DNA of 29,560 nt from Xylaria sp. FL1777 (Eukaryota; Ascomycota; Sordariomycetes; Xylariales; Xylariaceae). Numbering within the stretch: position 1 is the first letter of the stretch; every line of letters starts with the position of its first letter. Positions 1-10,185 of the stretch are shown here, piece by piece. Position numbers and translations under genes: made by a program. The notes beneath the pieces were generated by a model. It worked only from the letters and a program-made list of their open reading frames with translations. It was not told the origin of the DNA and made no database searches. Location: the NCBI GenBank assembly GCA_022578965.1, contig MU400871.1, positions 1 through 29,560 of the forward strand, given 5' to 3'.

Positions 1-91
1 CTTCAAGCTTTAGTCTTGTTAGATACCTACTATGAGACTAGAGATATATTGACTATTGTACCTGACCTTTGATGCTTCATACCTCCCGTGA
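1..91. other. Normal-composition flank, possibly the 3' end of a host gene
   Basis: This is the only stretch at the left edge with mixed base composition and intact CA/TG/CG dinucleotides. The change to TAA-rich repeat DNA is abrupt at about 91-98. Plus-strand frame 1 is open from the window edge for 23 codons and stops at TGA 70-72, with a peptide ending ILTIVPDL; the other two forward frames close quickly. It could be the last codons of a host protein, but 23 codons is too short to exclude chance. I do not recognise the peptide. The feature is useful mainly as a marker of where RIP-mutated DNA ends. Confidence 0.4.
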
Positions 92-171
92 CATTTTTAA
101 TTAGTAAAACTTAATATATAAAAATAAATATTAATATAAAAAGTTAAATAATAAATAATTTATAAAATAAA

Positions 172-185
172 CTTTTAAAAATATA
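172..185. repeat. 14-bp target-site duplication, left copy
   Basis: CTTTTAAAAATATA at 172-185 is repeated exactly at 915-928 around the insertion. The uninterrupted gypsy copies carry the site once, for example near 3168-3181 with one base changed. Duplications of this length are typical of target-primed reverse transcription. LTR elements normally make 4-6 bp. Confidence 0.85.
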
Positions 186-914
186 ATTTGTATTACTTAA
201 ATAAACGGCTTATTAATTATGCTAATAGCTATTTAGTAAGATTTATATAAGTGAAAACCTTTTTTAGGGCAAAAACTACTTATATATACAAAGTATACAA
301 CAGTTTTACTACAAATTTTATTAATTTGCCGCCTTTTTTATATAATATTCCGCTTTAAATCTTATACGCTAAATTAGCAGCGCTTTTGCTTTATAATATA
401 AAAATAAAAAAGTTAGCGCGTTAATAAAAAAGTTTTCTGTTAATTAGTAGTAAAAGCGCTTTTTTGTTAGCTTTAAGTTTTATAAGCTATAAATAACACG
501 GTATTAAATAAATTTTAAGTATTATATAGCGCTATATTTTTTGTAAATTGTTTAGCACTAAGTAATAAGCTTTAAGTTTTAATTATGCTAAAAATATAAG
601 CTGTTTATTATATAAAAAAACCAGTGCTTATATAACATTAGCAGCAAAAACTAAAGCTGCTTATTTTTATAATAGCTAATATACTAAGTTAGTTATTTAT
701 ATTGCTACACTAGCAAAAAAGCAAAGTTTCCGAACTTTTAGCTTAATTATTTAACTTTTAATTTTTATGCCTTTAGTGCAGCAAGCATGCAGTTCAAACT
801 AAGCTAAAAGCAAACTAACTTTTGCTTTAAGGCAAAGCAACTATAAACTAAGCAAAACTTAAACCTATAACTTTAAAAGAAGTAGCTAAGCATATGCTAC
901 TGCGCTACTAAGCC
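186..914 (-). mobile_element. Non-LTR retrotransposon fragment (LINE-like), 5'-truncated
   Basis: A 729-bp insertion interrupts the gypsy leader of copy I. It is flanked by a perfect 14-bp direct repeat, CTTTTAAAAATATA, at 172-185 and 915-928, and the gypsy alignment resumes exactly across it. Its left terminus reads TTTGTATTACTTAAATAAAC. That is the reverse complement of the shared 3' terminus of the insertions at 16052-17485 and 18238-18615, so this copy points leftwards. The interior keeps a few CG sites and is less saturated with TA than the gypsy copy around it. No reverse transcriptase reading frame could be recognised; it is probably mostly 3' untranslated region and distal ORF2. Confidence 0.7.
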
Positions 915-928
915 CTTTTAAAAATATA
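915..928. repeat. 14-bp target-site duplication, right copy
   Basis: Right-hand partner of the CTTTTAAAAATATA repeat at 172-185. Copy I resumes here with ATATACTAAAAAAATATT, matching 3175 onward in the next element. Confidence 0.85.
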
Positions 929-2605
929 CTAAAAAAATATTTAAAAAACAAAAATATTAAACAATATTATATAAGTAAACTTTATTTAATAACTAATAAA
1001 CTAAATCTAAGTTATGCTATTAAAAATAAAAAGTCAAAAATTAAGTTTAAAAATTTTAAAAACTTTTAAAACTAGTAATATACTAAAACAATAAACTTTA
1101 GCACTTTTATTAGCTATTTTTATTAAAAAAAAAGCAATAATAAAAAAAAAAAAGTTAAGCAGTAATAATAAAAAAGAATTAATATTAATGCTAGCATTAT
1201 AAAGCAAACTAGTTGTTTTAACTTAAAAAGCAGCTTAAATATTAAACGTTATAACCTTTAAACTAGCATAAATATTAGCTATAATAATTAAAATAGCAAT
1301 AATAATTACTACTATAATAATAAATTAAAGCTTTAAACAAATAAATATATTATAACTAATATTAATATTATTATTAATAAATTTAATGTTTATTTTTATT
1401 ATTATTATATTTAAAGTAATAATTTAAAAAAAAAAAATTAACTTTTTATTATTATTATTGCTTTTATTATTAAAATTATTTATAATATTAAAAATACTAA
1501 ACATTAAAAGTTTTAAACTTATTGTTTTAAAGCTTTATAATAAATTTACAAATATAAAAGCTTTTTTAATTTATGTTAAACTTTATTTAAAATAGCATTT
1601 TATTATTATTATAAAAAAAAACTAAAAAGTAATAACTATTTTATAATTTTTGTTAAAAAAAATACTAAAATAATTTTAATTTATTTTAAAAGATTTTTTA
1701 AAAGTTAATAAGTTAACTAATTATAAACTAAAAACAAAAAAGATTTTTAAAAACTACGTTAAGTTTAAAAATTAAATAAAAGCACTATTTAAAAACACTT
1801 AAAAAGTAAAACATGCAAAAAAAGCATTTTATTGCTTAAAACAAACAAAAGCAGCAATAAATTATATTATAAAATTTAAATAATTAACAGCAATTTTAAA
1901 ATTACTTAAGCTTATATTATTTTATTTATTTTATAATAAACTTAAAACCTAAATTTAAAACAAACTATATAAAATAAATAAACTAGTAAAAATTAATATA
2001 TATATTTATATAACTATTATAATTAATTAATAATTATTTAATTAATACTTTAAAACTAAAAAAACTAAAAAAAAACAAAAAAAAAATACTTAAAAAAATA
2101 TTAAATAAAGGTTTAAACAAATTAATAAAGTTCAAAAATAATAACTTTAAAATATGTTTAAAGTTAAATATGATAATTATAAAAAAAAAAACACTTTTAA
2201 AAATAATATTAATTTAAAAAAAAGAACAAAAAAAAAAGCTATAAAAAAAAAGATTTTTTAACTTAAAAAAAAAATATAAGTTATAAAACTTTAAAACAAC
2301 AAAAAATAACAAAGCAATTTAAAAAATACATTTTTAAAGCAAAAATATAAAATTGTTATTTTAAGTTAAAACAAAAATGCTATATTAAATAAATTTAAAT
2401 GCTTTATTTATATAAGTTAAAATAAATAAGCATATAAATATTATTTAAAAGCTTTATAATTATTAAAACAAATTGTAAAAAAATATATTTGCTATATAAA
2501 CAATTAAAGTTATTTAGTATATAATTTAAAAAAATAGTTTAATTAAATATAACAAACAATAAAAAGTAATAAATTAACGTAGTTAGCAAATTTATAAAAC
2601 TATAA

Positions 2606-3074
2606 TATTACGAAATTAGCACAAAGGTGGCCTTTAAAGCAGCTTAATGCCTTTACATATATTTTGCACTTTTTTCTTTTGCTAGCTAAAGCCGAGGTTA
2701 TATAATAACTTACTTAGCTCATTAAGCTTATAGTAATTTAAAGCTTACTAAGCTTATAATAATTTAATGCTTACTAAACTTGCAATAATTTAAAAAAAAT
2801 CATTACTTTTTTTACTTTTTTTTTGTTTATATAATTATGCACTTTTTATATTTAGTTATTTATTTAGTTTTAGTTTTTTAGTTATTAATTTTTTATAACT
2901 GCTAAGCACTAATACATTTATTACTTTTAATCCTTTAAAACCTCTATTAATACATAGTAGTAAAAATACCTCAAAAATCTCCTTAATAAACTACTGTTAA
3001 AAATCCTATTATTACTTATAAATTAAAACTTTAAAAGCAAACCTGTTATATTAATATATAACAAGTTTATTACA
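2606..3074 (+). repeat. 5' LTR, subfamily A
   Basis: This LTR begins TATTACGAAATTAGCAC (ancestral TGTTACG; the second base has mutated G to A) and ends GTTTATTACA, so the TG...CA ends are recognisable. It aligns along its length with the LTR at 26026-26519 and with the truncated one at 19570-19907. The first 90 bases are noticeably less mutated, keeping GGTGGCC and GCCGAGG. Three 26-bp tandem units lie at 2717-2794. From about 2815 the sequence is shared with the B-type LTRs. The last five bases before it, TATAA at 2601-2605, should be one target-duplication copy. Confidence 0.88.
2717..2794 (+). repeat. Three 26-bp tandem repeats in the type-A LTR
   Basis: Units of the form GCTTACTAAGCTTATAGTAA plus TTTAAA are arranged head to tail, three copies with a few transitions. 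The LTRs at 19570 and 26026 carry four copies each. The missing unit explains almost all of the 25-bp length difference from the 494-bp LTR at 26026. The repeats lie in the U3-like part of the LTR, where promoter elements usually reside; any regulatory role is inference. Confidence 0.85.
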
Positions 3075-3149
3075 TTTTAATAGCTTTTTAATTAATAAAA
3101 CTTAATACATAAAAACAAATATTAGTATAAAAAGTTAAATAATAAACAA

Positions 3150-5030
3150 TTTATAAAATAAACGTTTAAAAATATACTAAAGAAATATTTAAAAAACAAA
3201 AATGCTAAATAATATTATATAAGTAAGCTTTACTTAATAACTAATAAACTAGATCTAAGTTATACTACTAAAAACAAAAAATCAAAAATTAAGTTTAAAA
3301 ATCTTAAAAACTTTTAAAACTAGCAACATATTAAAACAATAAACTTTAGCATTTTTACTAGCTATTTTTATTAAAAAAAAAGCAGTAGCAAAAAAAAAAA
3401 AGTTAAATAATAGTAATAAAAAAAAACTAACGTTAATACTAGCGTTATAAAGCAAACTAGTTACTTTAACTTAAAAAACAGCTTAAATACTAAGCATTAT
3501 AACTTTTAAATTAGCATAAATACTAGCTATAATAATTAAAGCAGTAATAATAACTATTATTATAACAATAAATTAAAGTTTTAAACAAATAATTATGCTA
3601 TAACTAATATTAATATTATTACTAGTAAATTTAATGCTTACTTTTATTATTATTATACTTAAAATAATAACTTAAAATAAAAAACTTAACTTTTTATTAC
3701 TATTACTATTTTTACTATTAAAATTATTTATAATATTAAAAATACTAAACATTAAAAGTTTTAAACTTACTGCTTTAAAGCTTTATAATAAATTTATAAA
3801 TATAAAAGCTTTTTTAATTTATATTAAACTTTATTTAAAATAATATTTTACTATTATTACGAAAAAAAACCAAAAAGTAATAATTACTTTATAATTTTTA
3901 TTAAAAAAAGTACTAAAATAATTTTAACTTATTTTAAAAAATTTCTTAAAAGCTAACAAGTTAATTAACTTTAAGCTAAAAACAAAAAAAATTTTTAAAA
4001 ACTATATTAAGTTTAAAAATTAAATAAAAGCACTATTTAAAAATACTTAAAAAGTAAAATATGCAAAAAAAGCATTTTATTGCTTAAAACAAATAAAAGC
4101 AGCAATAAATTATGCTATAAAATTTAAACAATTAGTAGCAATTTTAAAATTACTTAAGCTTGCACTATTTTATTTATTTTATAGTAAACTTAAAATTTAA
4201 GTTTAAAACAAAATATATAAAATAAATAAACTAGCAAAAATTAATACGTATATTAATATAGCTATTATAATTAATTAATAATTATTTAATTAGTACTTTA
4301 AAACTAAAAAAACTAAAAAAAACAAAAAAAAAATACTTAAAAAAGTATTAAACAAAAATTTAAACAAATTAATAAAGTCTAAAAATAATAATTCTAAAAT
4401 ATGTTTAAAGTTAAATATTATAACTATAAAAAAAAAAAATATTTTTAAAAATAATGCTAATTTAAAAAAAAAAACAAAAAAAAAAGCTATAAAAAAAAAA
4501 AAATTCTTTAACCTAAAAAAAAAATATAAGTTATAAAAGTTTAAAACAACAAAAAACAATAAAGCAATTCAAAAAATACGTTTTTAAAGCAAAAATATAA
4601 AATTGCTGTTTTAAATTAAAACAAAAGTACTATACTAAATAAATCTAAATGCTTTATTTATATAAATTAAAATAAACAAGCATATAAATATTATTTAAAA
4701 GCTTTATAGTTATTAAAACAAATTGCAAAAAAATATATTTGCTATATAAACAATTAAAGTTATTTAATATATAACATAAAAAAATAATTTAACTAAAAAT
4801 AACAAATAATAAAAAGTAATAAATTAATATAGTTAGCAAACTTATAAAACTACAAAAACTTTAAACTATTAAAGCTTAAAATATAGCCTAAAAAAAAGTT
4901 ATGTTTAAAAAAACAAAACTATAACTATAAATAATATAATTATTAAACTAATTATAAACTATTAAAATATTTAGTTGCTAAATAAACTTAAAAAAACAAA
5001 ACTTATAAAACTTTAAAGCAAAAATAAATA
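3150..5030 (+). pseudogene. gag relic of the recombinant gypsy element
   Basis: This is the gag position: between the 5' LTR and the protease/RT part of pol, and conserved in all five gypsy copies. The sense strand is A-rich and reads as many lysine and asparagine codons broken by TAA, as expected for a basic nucleocapsid protein after G:C to A:T mutation. No frame stays open. Compared with copies III and V it lacks about 105 bp at about 5034, corresponding to 28481-28586. The missing piece encodes a Cys-x2-Cys motif in copy V, so this copy may have lost part of a nucleocapsid metal-binding segment. Gag assignment rests on position and composition, not on a recognised capsid motif. Confidence 0.6.
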
Positions 5031-6076
5031 AAATTAAATATAAAAACTAATATGTTTTAAAAATTAAAACTAGTAATTTAATTAATTGCTAAAAGTTATT
5101 ATTATAATAAAACTATAATAAAAAACAATAATAATATTTTATGCTTAAAAGATTTAAAACATAATAAAGTATTATAAAATTATTATATAATATATTATTA
5201 TTACTAATATTTATTTAATAAACTAAAAAATAATTAGTTTTTTAAACAAATTATAAAAATAAAAATATAAAACCTTTATAAATTAAAATAGTTAGTTCTA
5301 ACTATAGTTTACTATAAAAATTTATAAAAATTTATAACATTTAAAAAAAATTTTAATTATACTTATAATATTATTTTAAAAAAATATAAAAATAACTACT
5401 ATAAATATTACTAGCTAATTAAAGCATAATTATACTAAAAAATAATTACTAAAAGCAAAAAAGCTTAAAAACTATAATTTAAAGCTTAACTAAAAGCAAA
5501 AATAAAATAAAGCACAATAATATCTAAAATATAAAATAAAACAAGCATTTAAACATTTTATAAAAAAAAATTAAAAAACAAAATAAATATTTACTAAAAA
5601 AATAATAAATAGCTAAAAAAACTAAAGCTTTATATAAAGTTTAATATAATAACTAGTAAAACTAATTTAAAGTTAAACTTATATATTAAAAAAAAAAATA
5701 TAATATTTTAATTAACTTAAAAGCATAAATTAATATAATTTTACTTAAAGTAGCAAAACAAAATAAAATTTCTTAAAAATATAAGCAAAAATCTTAAAAA
5801 ATTAAAAAATTTAATAAAAGTACTTCTAGCTATAATAATAATTATATACTTAAAAAAACTAAACTTTTTAATATATTTATATAAAAACACAAAAAACAAA
5901 TTATATTAAATATTACTAATATATTTAATTATAACATTATTTTAGAAATATTATAGCTAAAAACTAGTAACTTTTTAATTTAATAAAAAGCAAAAACTAT
6001 TAATTAAAAAAATAAAAAACAAAGCAAAAAAATTAAAAAAATTACAAAAAAAATCCTAAACGAAATATTAAAAGTA

Positions 6077-6810
6077 TATTACAGATTTTACAAACTATTT
6101 AAAAAAAAAAAAAAAAAAAAACTTTTTAAACATAGCTTATAAAATTACTACATTTTTATTAAAAAGAAATATTAACTAAAGCTTTATTAAGTATATTATA
6201 TAAGCTTAAACAAAACAAACGCTTTATAAAAATACATTTAGAAAAATCTAACAAAAGAATTTCTAAAAAAATCTTAGTTATTTATTAAATACTTTATAGT
6301 ACTAATACTTAAAATAAAAAATAAAAAACAACTAATAAATAAAAAAAAAAAACCAGTATAATAAATAATAATTAATTACTAACTATTAAATGCAATTATT
6401 ATTATAAATAAATACTCTTTTATTTTACTAATAACTATAAAAAAAAACATTAACTAAGCAAAATAATTTATAGCAGTTAATATTTTAAATAAATATTATA
6501 CTATTAAAATAACTAAAAAAAAAAAATAAAAAACTATTATATAAACAATATATAAACTATATAAATATATAGTTATGCTATAAAAACTATAAAATATATT
6601 AGCTAGCTTTTAATATATAATAATAATAATTCTATAAAAGTTTTTAAATAAATTTATGTTTATTTACTTAAATAATATTTTAATTTATTTTAAAACACTA
6701 AAAAAACACAAAAAACATATAACTTAAGTATTAAAAACATTTAAATAAGCAAAATTATAACTTAACACAAAAAAATATATATAGCATATATAAAAAATTA
6801 ACTTTTTAAA
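6077..6810 (+). pseudogene. Reverse transcriptase domain relic
   Basis: Reverse transcriptase would copy element RNA to cDNA in cytoplasmic particles. At 6665-6688 the reading is Y-L-N-N-I-L-I-Y, where the family has Y-L-D-D-I-L-I-Y. Both catalytic aspartates (6671-6676) have become asparagine through GAY to AAT, the expected RIP outcome. The preceding residues KFMFI and following KTLKKHKKH match the usual context of this box. Upstream at about 6467 the palm motif reads AVNILNKYY, again with D replaced by N. The 'VMPFGL' block near 6570 is degraded but aligns by position. Stops and frame slips occur throughout. Confidence 0.88.
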
Positions 6811-7009
6811 ATTTATAATTATTTTAAAACAAATATAAATTTAATAGTTAAAAATTAATACAATATAAAACTAAAAAATACTTAATTTAGCTATTATTAC
6901 AAACATATAATAAACATTAAAATTTTTAAACTATATTTAAATGTTAATTTAAAACTTTAAAAAAATAGCATTTTACTTTATAAAGTATATAAAAAAAAAA
7001 TACAAAAAA

Positions 7010-7330
7010 AAATCCTTTTTAATTTTAAAAAAAGCCTAAAAAGCTTTTAAAAAACTAAAACTAAAAGTTATTTTTAATCCTATAATTAAACTACTTAATC
7101 TACAAAAAAAAAAAAAGCTAAAAATAAATGCTTTAAATAATATAATTACAAAAGTTTTAAAACAACTAAAAAATAACAAAAAATAGCACTTAGTAGCTTA
7201 TTACTTTAAAGCACTATAAAACGCAGCATTATAATATTTTATATATAATAAAAAACTGCTTATAATTATTATAGCACTTAAAAAGTAAAAACTATTTTTT
7301 ATAAAAATTATAAAGCTAATTAAAATTTAT
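7010..7330 (+). pseudogene. RNase H domain relic
   Basis: Following RT, the segment at 7184-7300 reads HLVAYYFKAL, then YFIYNKKLLIIIIALKK. These correspond to the gypsy RNase H signature H-P-V-A-Y-x-S-x-x-L ... Y-x-x-Y-D-K-E-L-L-A-I-V-x-A-L-K. The D-K-E triad position is N-K-K here, so two acidic residues are lost by G-to-A change. The equivalent block in copy IV lies at 15233-15349 and carries the same replacements. Confidence 0.85.
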
Positions 7331-7689
7331 TTAAATTATTAAAACTTAACAAAATTTATAACTATATAAAAAATTACTAAACAACATAAAAATTAAATAG
7401 TTTTTTTTTTTAAGTTTAACTTTAAAATATATTACATTAAAAAAAAAAAAAACATTTAAGCAAATATACTTAGTTAACAAAGTTAAAAAAGATTTAAAGT
7501 TCTAAAAAAAAACATTTAAGTATTATATTCTTAAAAAAATAAAAGCTTAAAAATTAAAGTTATACTTAAGAACTTTATAAATATATAGCTATAACAAGCT
7601 TATAATTTAGAAAAATTAGCAAAACTACAAAAATACAAAAAATTAAAAAAAAATAAGCTAATATATAAACATAAAGTTTACTTATTAAA

Positions 7690-8700
7690 ATTTTTATAAA
7701 ATAAGTTTATTAAAAAAGTTTATTAATACTTATTACATAAATACTAAAAAGCAACAAAAATAATTAAACAACTATAAAAAAAATACAATTTTTTAAAACT
7801 ATAAAACATAATTAAATCTATTATAAAAAAGTATAATATTTATAATAAAGCTAAAGTAGCTTAATATAAGCTTTATAAACTATTATAACTTATATAAATA
7901 CTTAAATAAGCATAATATATTATTACTCAAGATTTTATTATAGCATTACTTTTATTAATTAATTTAGTTATAAAAATATAATATAATAAAATATAAGTTA
8001 TTATTAATAAATTTACTAAGTATGCTTATTTTTTATTGTTTAAAGAAAATATAACAGCTAAACAACTTATATATGCTTTTATATGCTAATATTTAAATAA
8101 ATATAAACTACTAAAAAAGATTATTTTAAACCAAAATAAATTATTTACTTTTAAGTTTAAAACTAGTTTTTTTAAACTTATTAGCGTTAAACTAAAGTTT
8201 TTAACTGCTTACTACTTACTAATAAATAAATAAACAAAAAAACTAAATTAAATACTAAAACAATATTTATAAAGTTATATTAATTATTAATAAAACAATT
8301 AAATAAAACTATTATTAATAATACAAATTTTATATAATATATTAATAAACAAAAATATAAACATATTTTTATATAAAGCTATTTATAAATAGCAAGCAAT
8401 TATTAAAAAACAAAAAAAAACATTAATAAAAGCACTTGTTATTTTAATTATAATACTTTAAGCAAAAACTATTACAACAAAAATTAAAATGCTACAAGCT
8501 AAACTGCAATTATGCTTTTAATTTTTATAACAATAAATATTAATATATTATAATAAAAAACAAACTAAAAAACTAGTTTTTTAAAAAAAAAACAAAGTTT
8601 ACTTGCTATAACAAAAATAAAACATAAATATTAATATTCTTTAAATTGAAACAAAACAACTAAGCAACAAATTAAAATTTAAAAAACTTAGTTCTTTTAA
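7690..8700 (+). pseudogene. Integrase relic (zinc-binding and catalytic core)
   Basis: The integrase would insert the cDNA into the genome. The H2C2 zinc-binding end is visible at 7829-7858 as K-Y-N-I-Y-N-K-A-K-V-A, the counterpart of C-x-x-C-x-x-x-K; the cysteines have become tyrosine (TGT to TAT). The catalytic core starts at 7928 with QDFIIALLLLI (family SMDFIxxLP) and continues with INKFTKYAYF (family VDRFTKYAHF), FKENITAKQL, then FKLISVKLKFLTAYY (family LGIKLKxSTAYHPQ). This is the best preserved coding stretch in the window, over 100 codons in one frame with only a handful of stops. Confidence 0.92.
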
Positions 8701-8848
8701 AATTAAAAAAATCATTTTATTTATTAATTATAAATTATTATTACTAAAAAATATATAAATTTACTTTGTTTTTTATATTTTTTTACTAAAACTAATATTT
8801 ATTAAAACATTTATTAAAATATAACTAAAAATAAAAACAAATTAAAAC

Positions 8849-8989
8849 ATTTATAAAGTTAAAAATATACTAAATTTCCGTTAAAACAATAATAATATTA
8901 AATATTTTATTAAATAAAAAAAATATTTATATGCTAATAATACTTAAGAACTTAAAAAACACTTAAAAACTGCTAAAATAATTATAAAC
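8849..8989 (+). pseudogene. C-terminal chromodomain relic
   Basis: The frame starting at 8849 reads IYKVKNILNFR, then IKYFIK-stop-KKYLYANNT-stop-ELKKHLKTAK. This matches the chromodomain pattern Y-x-V-E-x-I-L-x-x-R ... Y-L-V-K-W-x-G-Y-x-x-x-x-N-T-W-E-P-x-x-x-L. The two stops fall exactly where the conserved tryptophans (TGG) belong, as expected if TGG became TAA or TAG. In chromoviruses this domain binds modified histones and steers integration to heterochromatin. Copy IV has the same domain at 18736-18876. Confidence 0.88.
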
Positions 8990-8999
8990 TAGTTTTACT

Positions 9000-9651
9000 A
9001 TTAACATTTTAACTAATTAAAACTAAAAAAAAAAAATTAACTTTAAATAAAATATTTAATACGTTTTAATTAAACTTTAAAAAAATAACTAGCAATAATT
9101 ATACTGCTTTAATGCGCTATTTTTATTTTTTAGCTATATAATGCTTTTTTGTTTTAACTTGCTTAAGTTTTTTTAAACTACTTAAATTATAAGCTATAAT
9201 AATAGCTATTTTTTTTTGCTACAATTTTTTTTATTGCTTAAAACAGCAAATTTTTACACTTATTTTTTTATGCTTTTTTATTAATAAATTTAATTTATTT
9301 TTTAGCTTTTTGTGCTAAAAAATAAGCTGCTATATTTGCTTTAAAAACAAACTTTTAGCGTTATAATTTGCTTGTTTAGCTATAATATATTTAACATATT
9401 AATTAAAGTTAAATTTTAACATTAAACATTTTGTGCTATAATAATTATAGCAAAAATATAAAGCTATTTTAATAAATTTTAGTTTAATAAAAAAAAGCAA
9501 AGCAAAGTTTTATTAAGCTTTTTGTTTAAAACGCAATAAGCAAAGTTTTTTAAAAACTTTACTAAACATAATAAATATAAAAAACAAAAAACAGAAAATA
9601 AAAAAAAAAACTTATAAAAAAGAAAATATAGAATTATTAAAACAACAATTA
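9000..9651 (+). other. Gypsy 3' non-coding region, subfamily-B version
   Basis: Between the chromodomain and the polypurine tract lies about 650 bp with no recognisable coding. It shares its first tens of bases and its last ~50 bases (AATTATTAAAACAACAATT...) with copy IV, but the central ~500 bp differs from copy IV's version at about 18960-19500. The divergent 3' non-coding region and divergent LTR front together define subfamilies A and B. The region is rich in TTTT and GCTTTTT stretches; I see no gene. Confidence 0.6.
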
Positions 9652-9668
9652 TAAAAAAAGAAAAATAA
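9652..9668 (+). promoter_or_regulatory. Polypurine tract before the 3' LTR
   Basis: A purine run AAAAAAAGAAAAATAA lies directly before the LTR start TGTTATAAAA at 9669. Copy IV has the equivalent tract at 19552-19569. Position and composition fit the plus-strand primer of LTR retrotransposons. Confidence 0.7.
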
Positions 9669-10185
9669 TGTTATAAAATAAGCTAACTAAGCTAGTTAAA
9701 AAGCTAGGTATAAAAAAAACATCCATAAAAAAAGTTTTATTTATTAAAAAAATATATATTTAAATTATTATAAAAGTTTAATGCATAAACTTAATAAACT
9801 TAAGCATTAAGTTTATTAAGCTTTAAACTTAATAAACTTAAGCGTTAAGTTTATTAAGCTTTAAATTTAAAACAATATAGCATTAAATTTATTAAAAAAA
9901 GCAATGTTTATAAATTACTACTATTATTTTTTTTGTTTATATAATTATATACTTTTTATATTTAGTTATTTATTTAGTTTTTAGCTTTTTAATTATTAAT
10001 TCTTTATAACTATTAAGCATTAATATATTTATTACTTTTAATTCTTTAAAACTTTTATTAATACATAGTAATAAAAGTACTTTAAAAACCTCCTTAACAA
10101 ACTACTATTAAAGATTTTATTATTACTTGCAAATTAAAACCCTAAAAGCAAATCTGTTATATTAATATATAATAGGTCCGTTATA
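9669..10185 (+). repeat. 3' LTR, subfamily B
   Basis: A 517-bp LTR beginning TGTTATAAAATAAGC (ancestral TGTTACGAAATGGGC, as preserved in the copy at 13093-13571) and ending AGGTCCGTTATA (ancestral TTACA). Its right half, from about 9930, is homologous to type-A LTRs; its left half is not. It contains two 38-bp palindromic units at 9790-9865. The following bases TAAAT (10186-10190) lie inside copy III, so the parent of this LTR was inserted into copy III. Confidence 0.88.
9790..9865 (+). repeat. Tandem pair of 38-bp palindromic units in the type-B LTR
   Basis: Each unit contains CTTAATAAACTTAAGCRTTA followed by AGTTTATTAAGCTTTAAA, an inverted repeat with a short centre able to form a stem. 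There are two units here (9790-9827 and 9828-9865) and one in the sister LTR at 13093-13571. The 38-bp length difference between the two LTRs (517 versus 479) equals one unit, so copy number changed by precise gain or loss. Confidence 0.9.

Larger units (their letters stand above)
92..2605 (+). mobile_element. Copy I: 5'-truncated Ty3/gypsy relic (leader and gag part)
   Basis: From about 98 the sequence matches the post-LTR leader and gag region of the other gypsy copies in this window (3087-4855 and 26531-28300), with mostly transition differences. Its 5' LTR is missing: the match starts directly at the normal-composition flank. Copy I is split by a non-LTR insertion at 186-914. Its right end is cut at 2605, where another gypsy element begins with its LTR, at the point corresponding to about 4857 in that element. 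All frames carry many TAA/TAG stops, so no Gag protein is encoded. The rest of copy I is not found immediately beyond the nested element, which implies a later deletion. Confidence 0.8.
5500..8990 (+). pseudogene. pol relic: RT, RNase H, integrase, chromodomain
   Basis: This is the decayed polyprotein gene that once supplied protease, reverse transcriptase, RNase H and integrase. Readable blocks in order: YYRFYKLFKKK at 6077, the pre-RT 'FxxVF' region; an RT block at 6467-6517 reading FIAVNILNKYYTIKI, the counterpart of FTKLDIRSAYNxIRI; the RT catalytic box YLNNILIY at 6665-6688 (family YLDDILIY); an RNase H block at 7184-7300 with HLVAYYFKAL and YNKKLLIIIIALKK; the integrase zinc-binding remnant at 7832-7843; the integrase core at 7928-8255; and a chromodomain at 8849-8989. 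The frame shifts between blocks and stops are frequent, so it is certainly non-functional. The protease motif could not be located with confidence. Confidence 0.9.
2606..10185 (+). mobile_element. Ty3/gypsy chromovirus relic with mismatched LTRs (A-type 5', B-type 3')
   Basis: A structurally near-complete element of about 7.6 kb: 5' LTR 2606-3074, gag region about 3150-5030, pol about 5500-8990, 3' non-coding region, polypurine tract 9652-9668, and 3' LTR 9669-10185. Domain order RT, RNase H, integrase, chromodomain identifies Ty3/gypsy (Metaviridae), chromovirus branch. Every domain is riddled with TAA/TAG stops and D-to-N type changes expected from G:C to A:T mutation. The two LTRs differ in kind: the 5' one has 26-bp tandem repeats, the 3' one a 38-bp palindromic unit. 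They cannot be a simple LTR pair, so the element is most likely a recombinant of two copies. Confidence 0.85.

Noticed and set aside
4290..4559. Minus-strand open frame of 89 codons, Phe/Leu-rich, with a near-twin at 27726-28007 on the minus strand
   Set aside because: Both lie antisense to the A-rich gag region of gypsy copies. Poly-A reads as poly-Phe on the opposite strand and TAA becomes TTA (Leu), so stops are removed artificially. The similarity comes from the repeat, not from a conserved protein.
6101..6121. A-run of 21 considered as a LINE poly(A) tail
   Set aside because: It lies inside the pol pre-RT region, and the equivalent site in copy IV (about 14155) is a lysine-rich coding run with the same surroundings.
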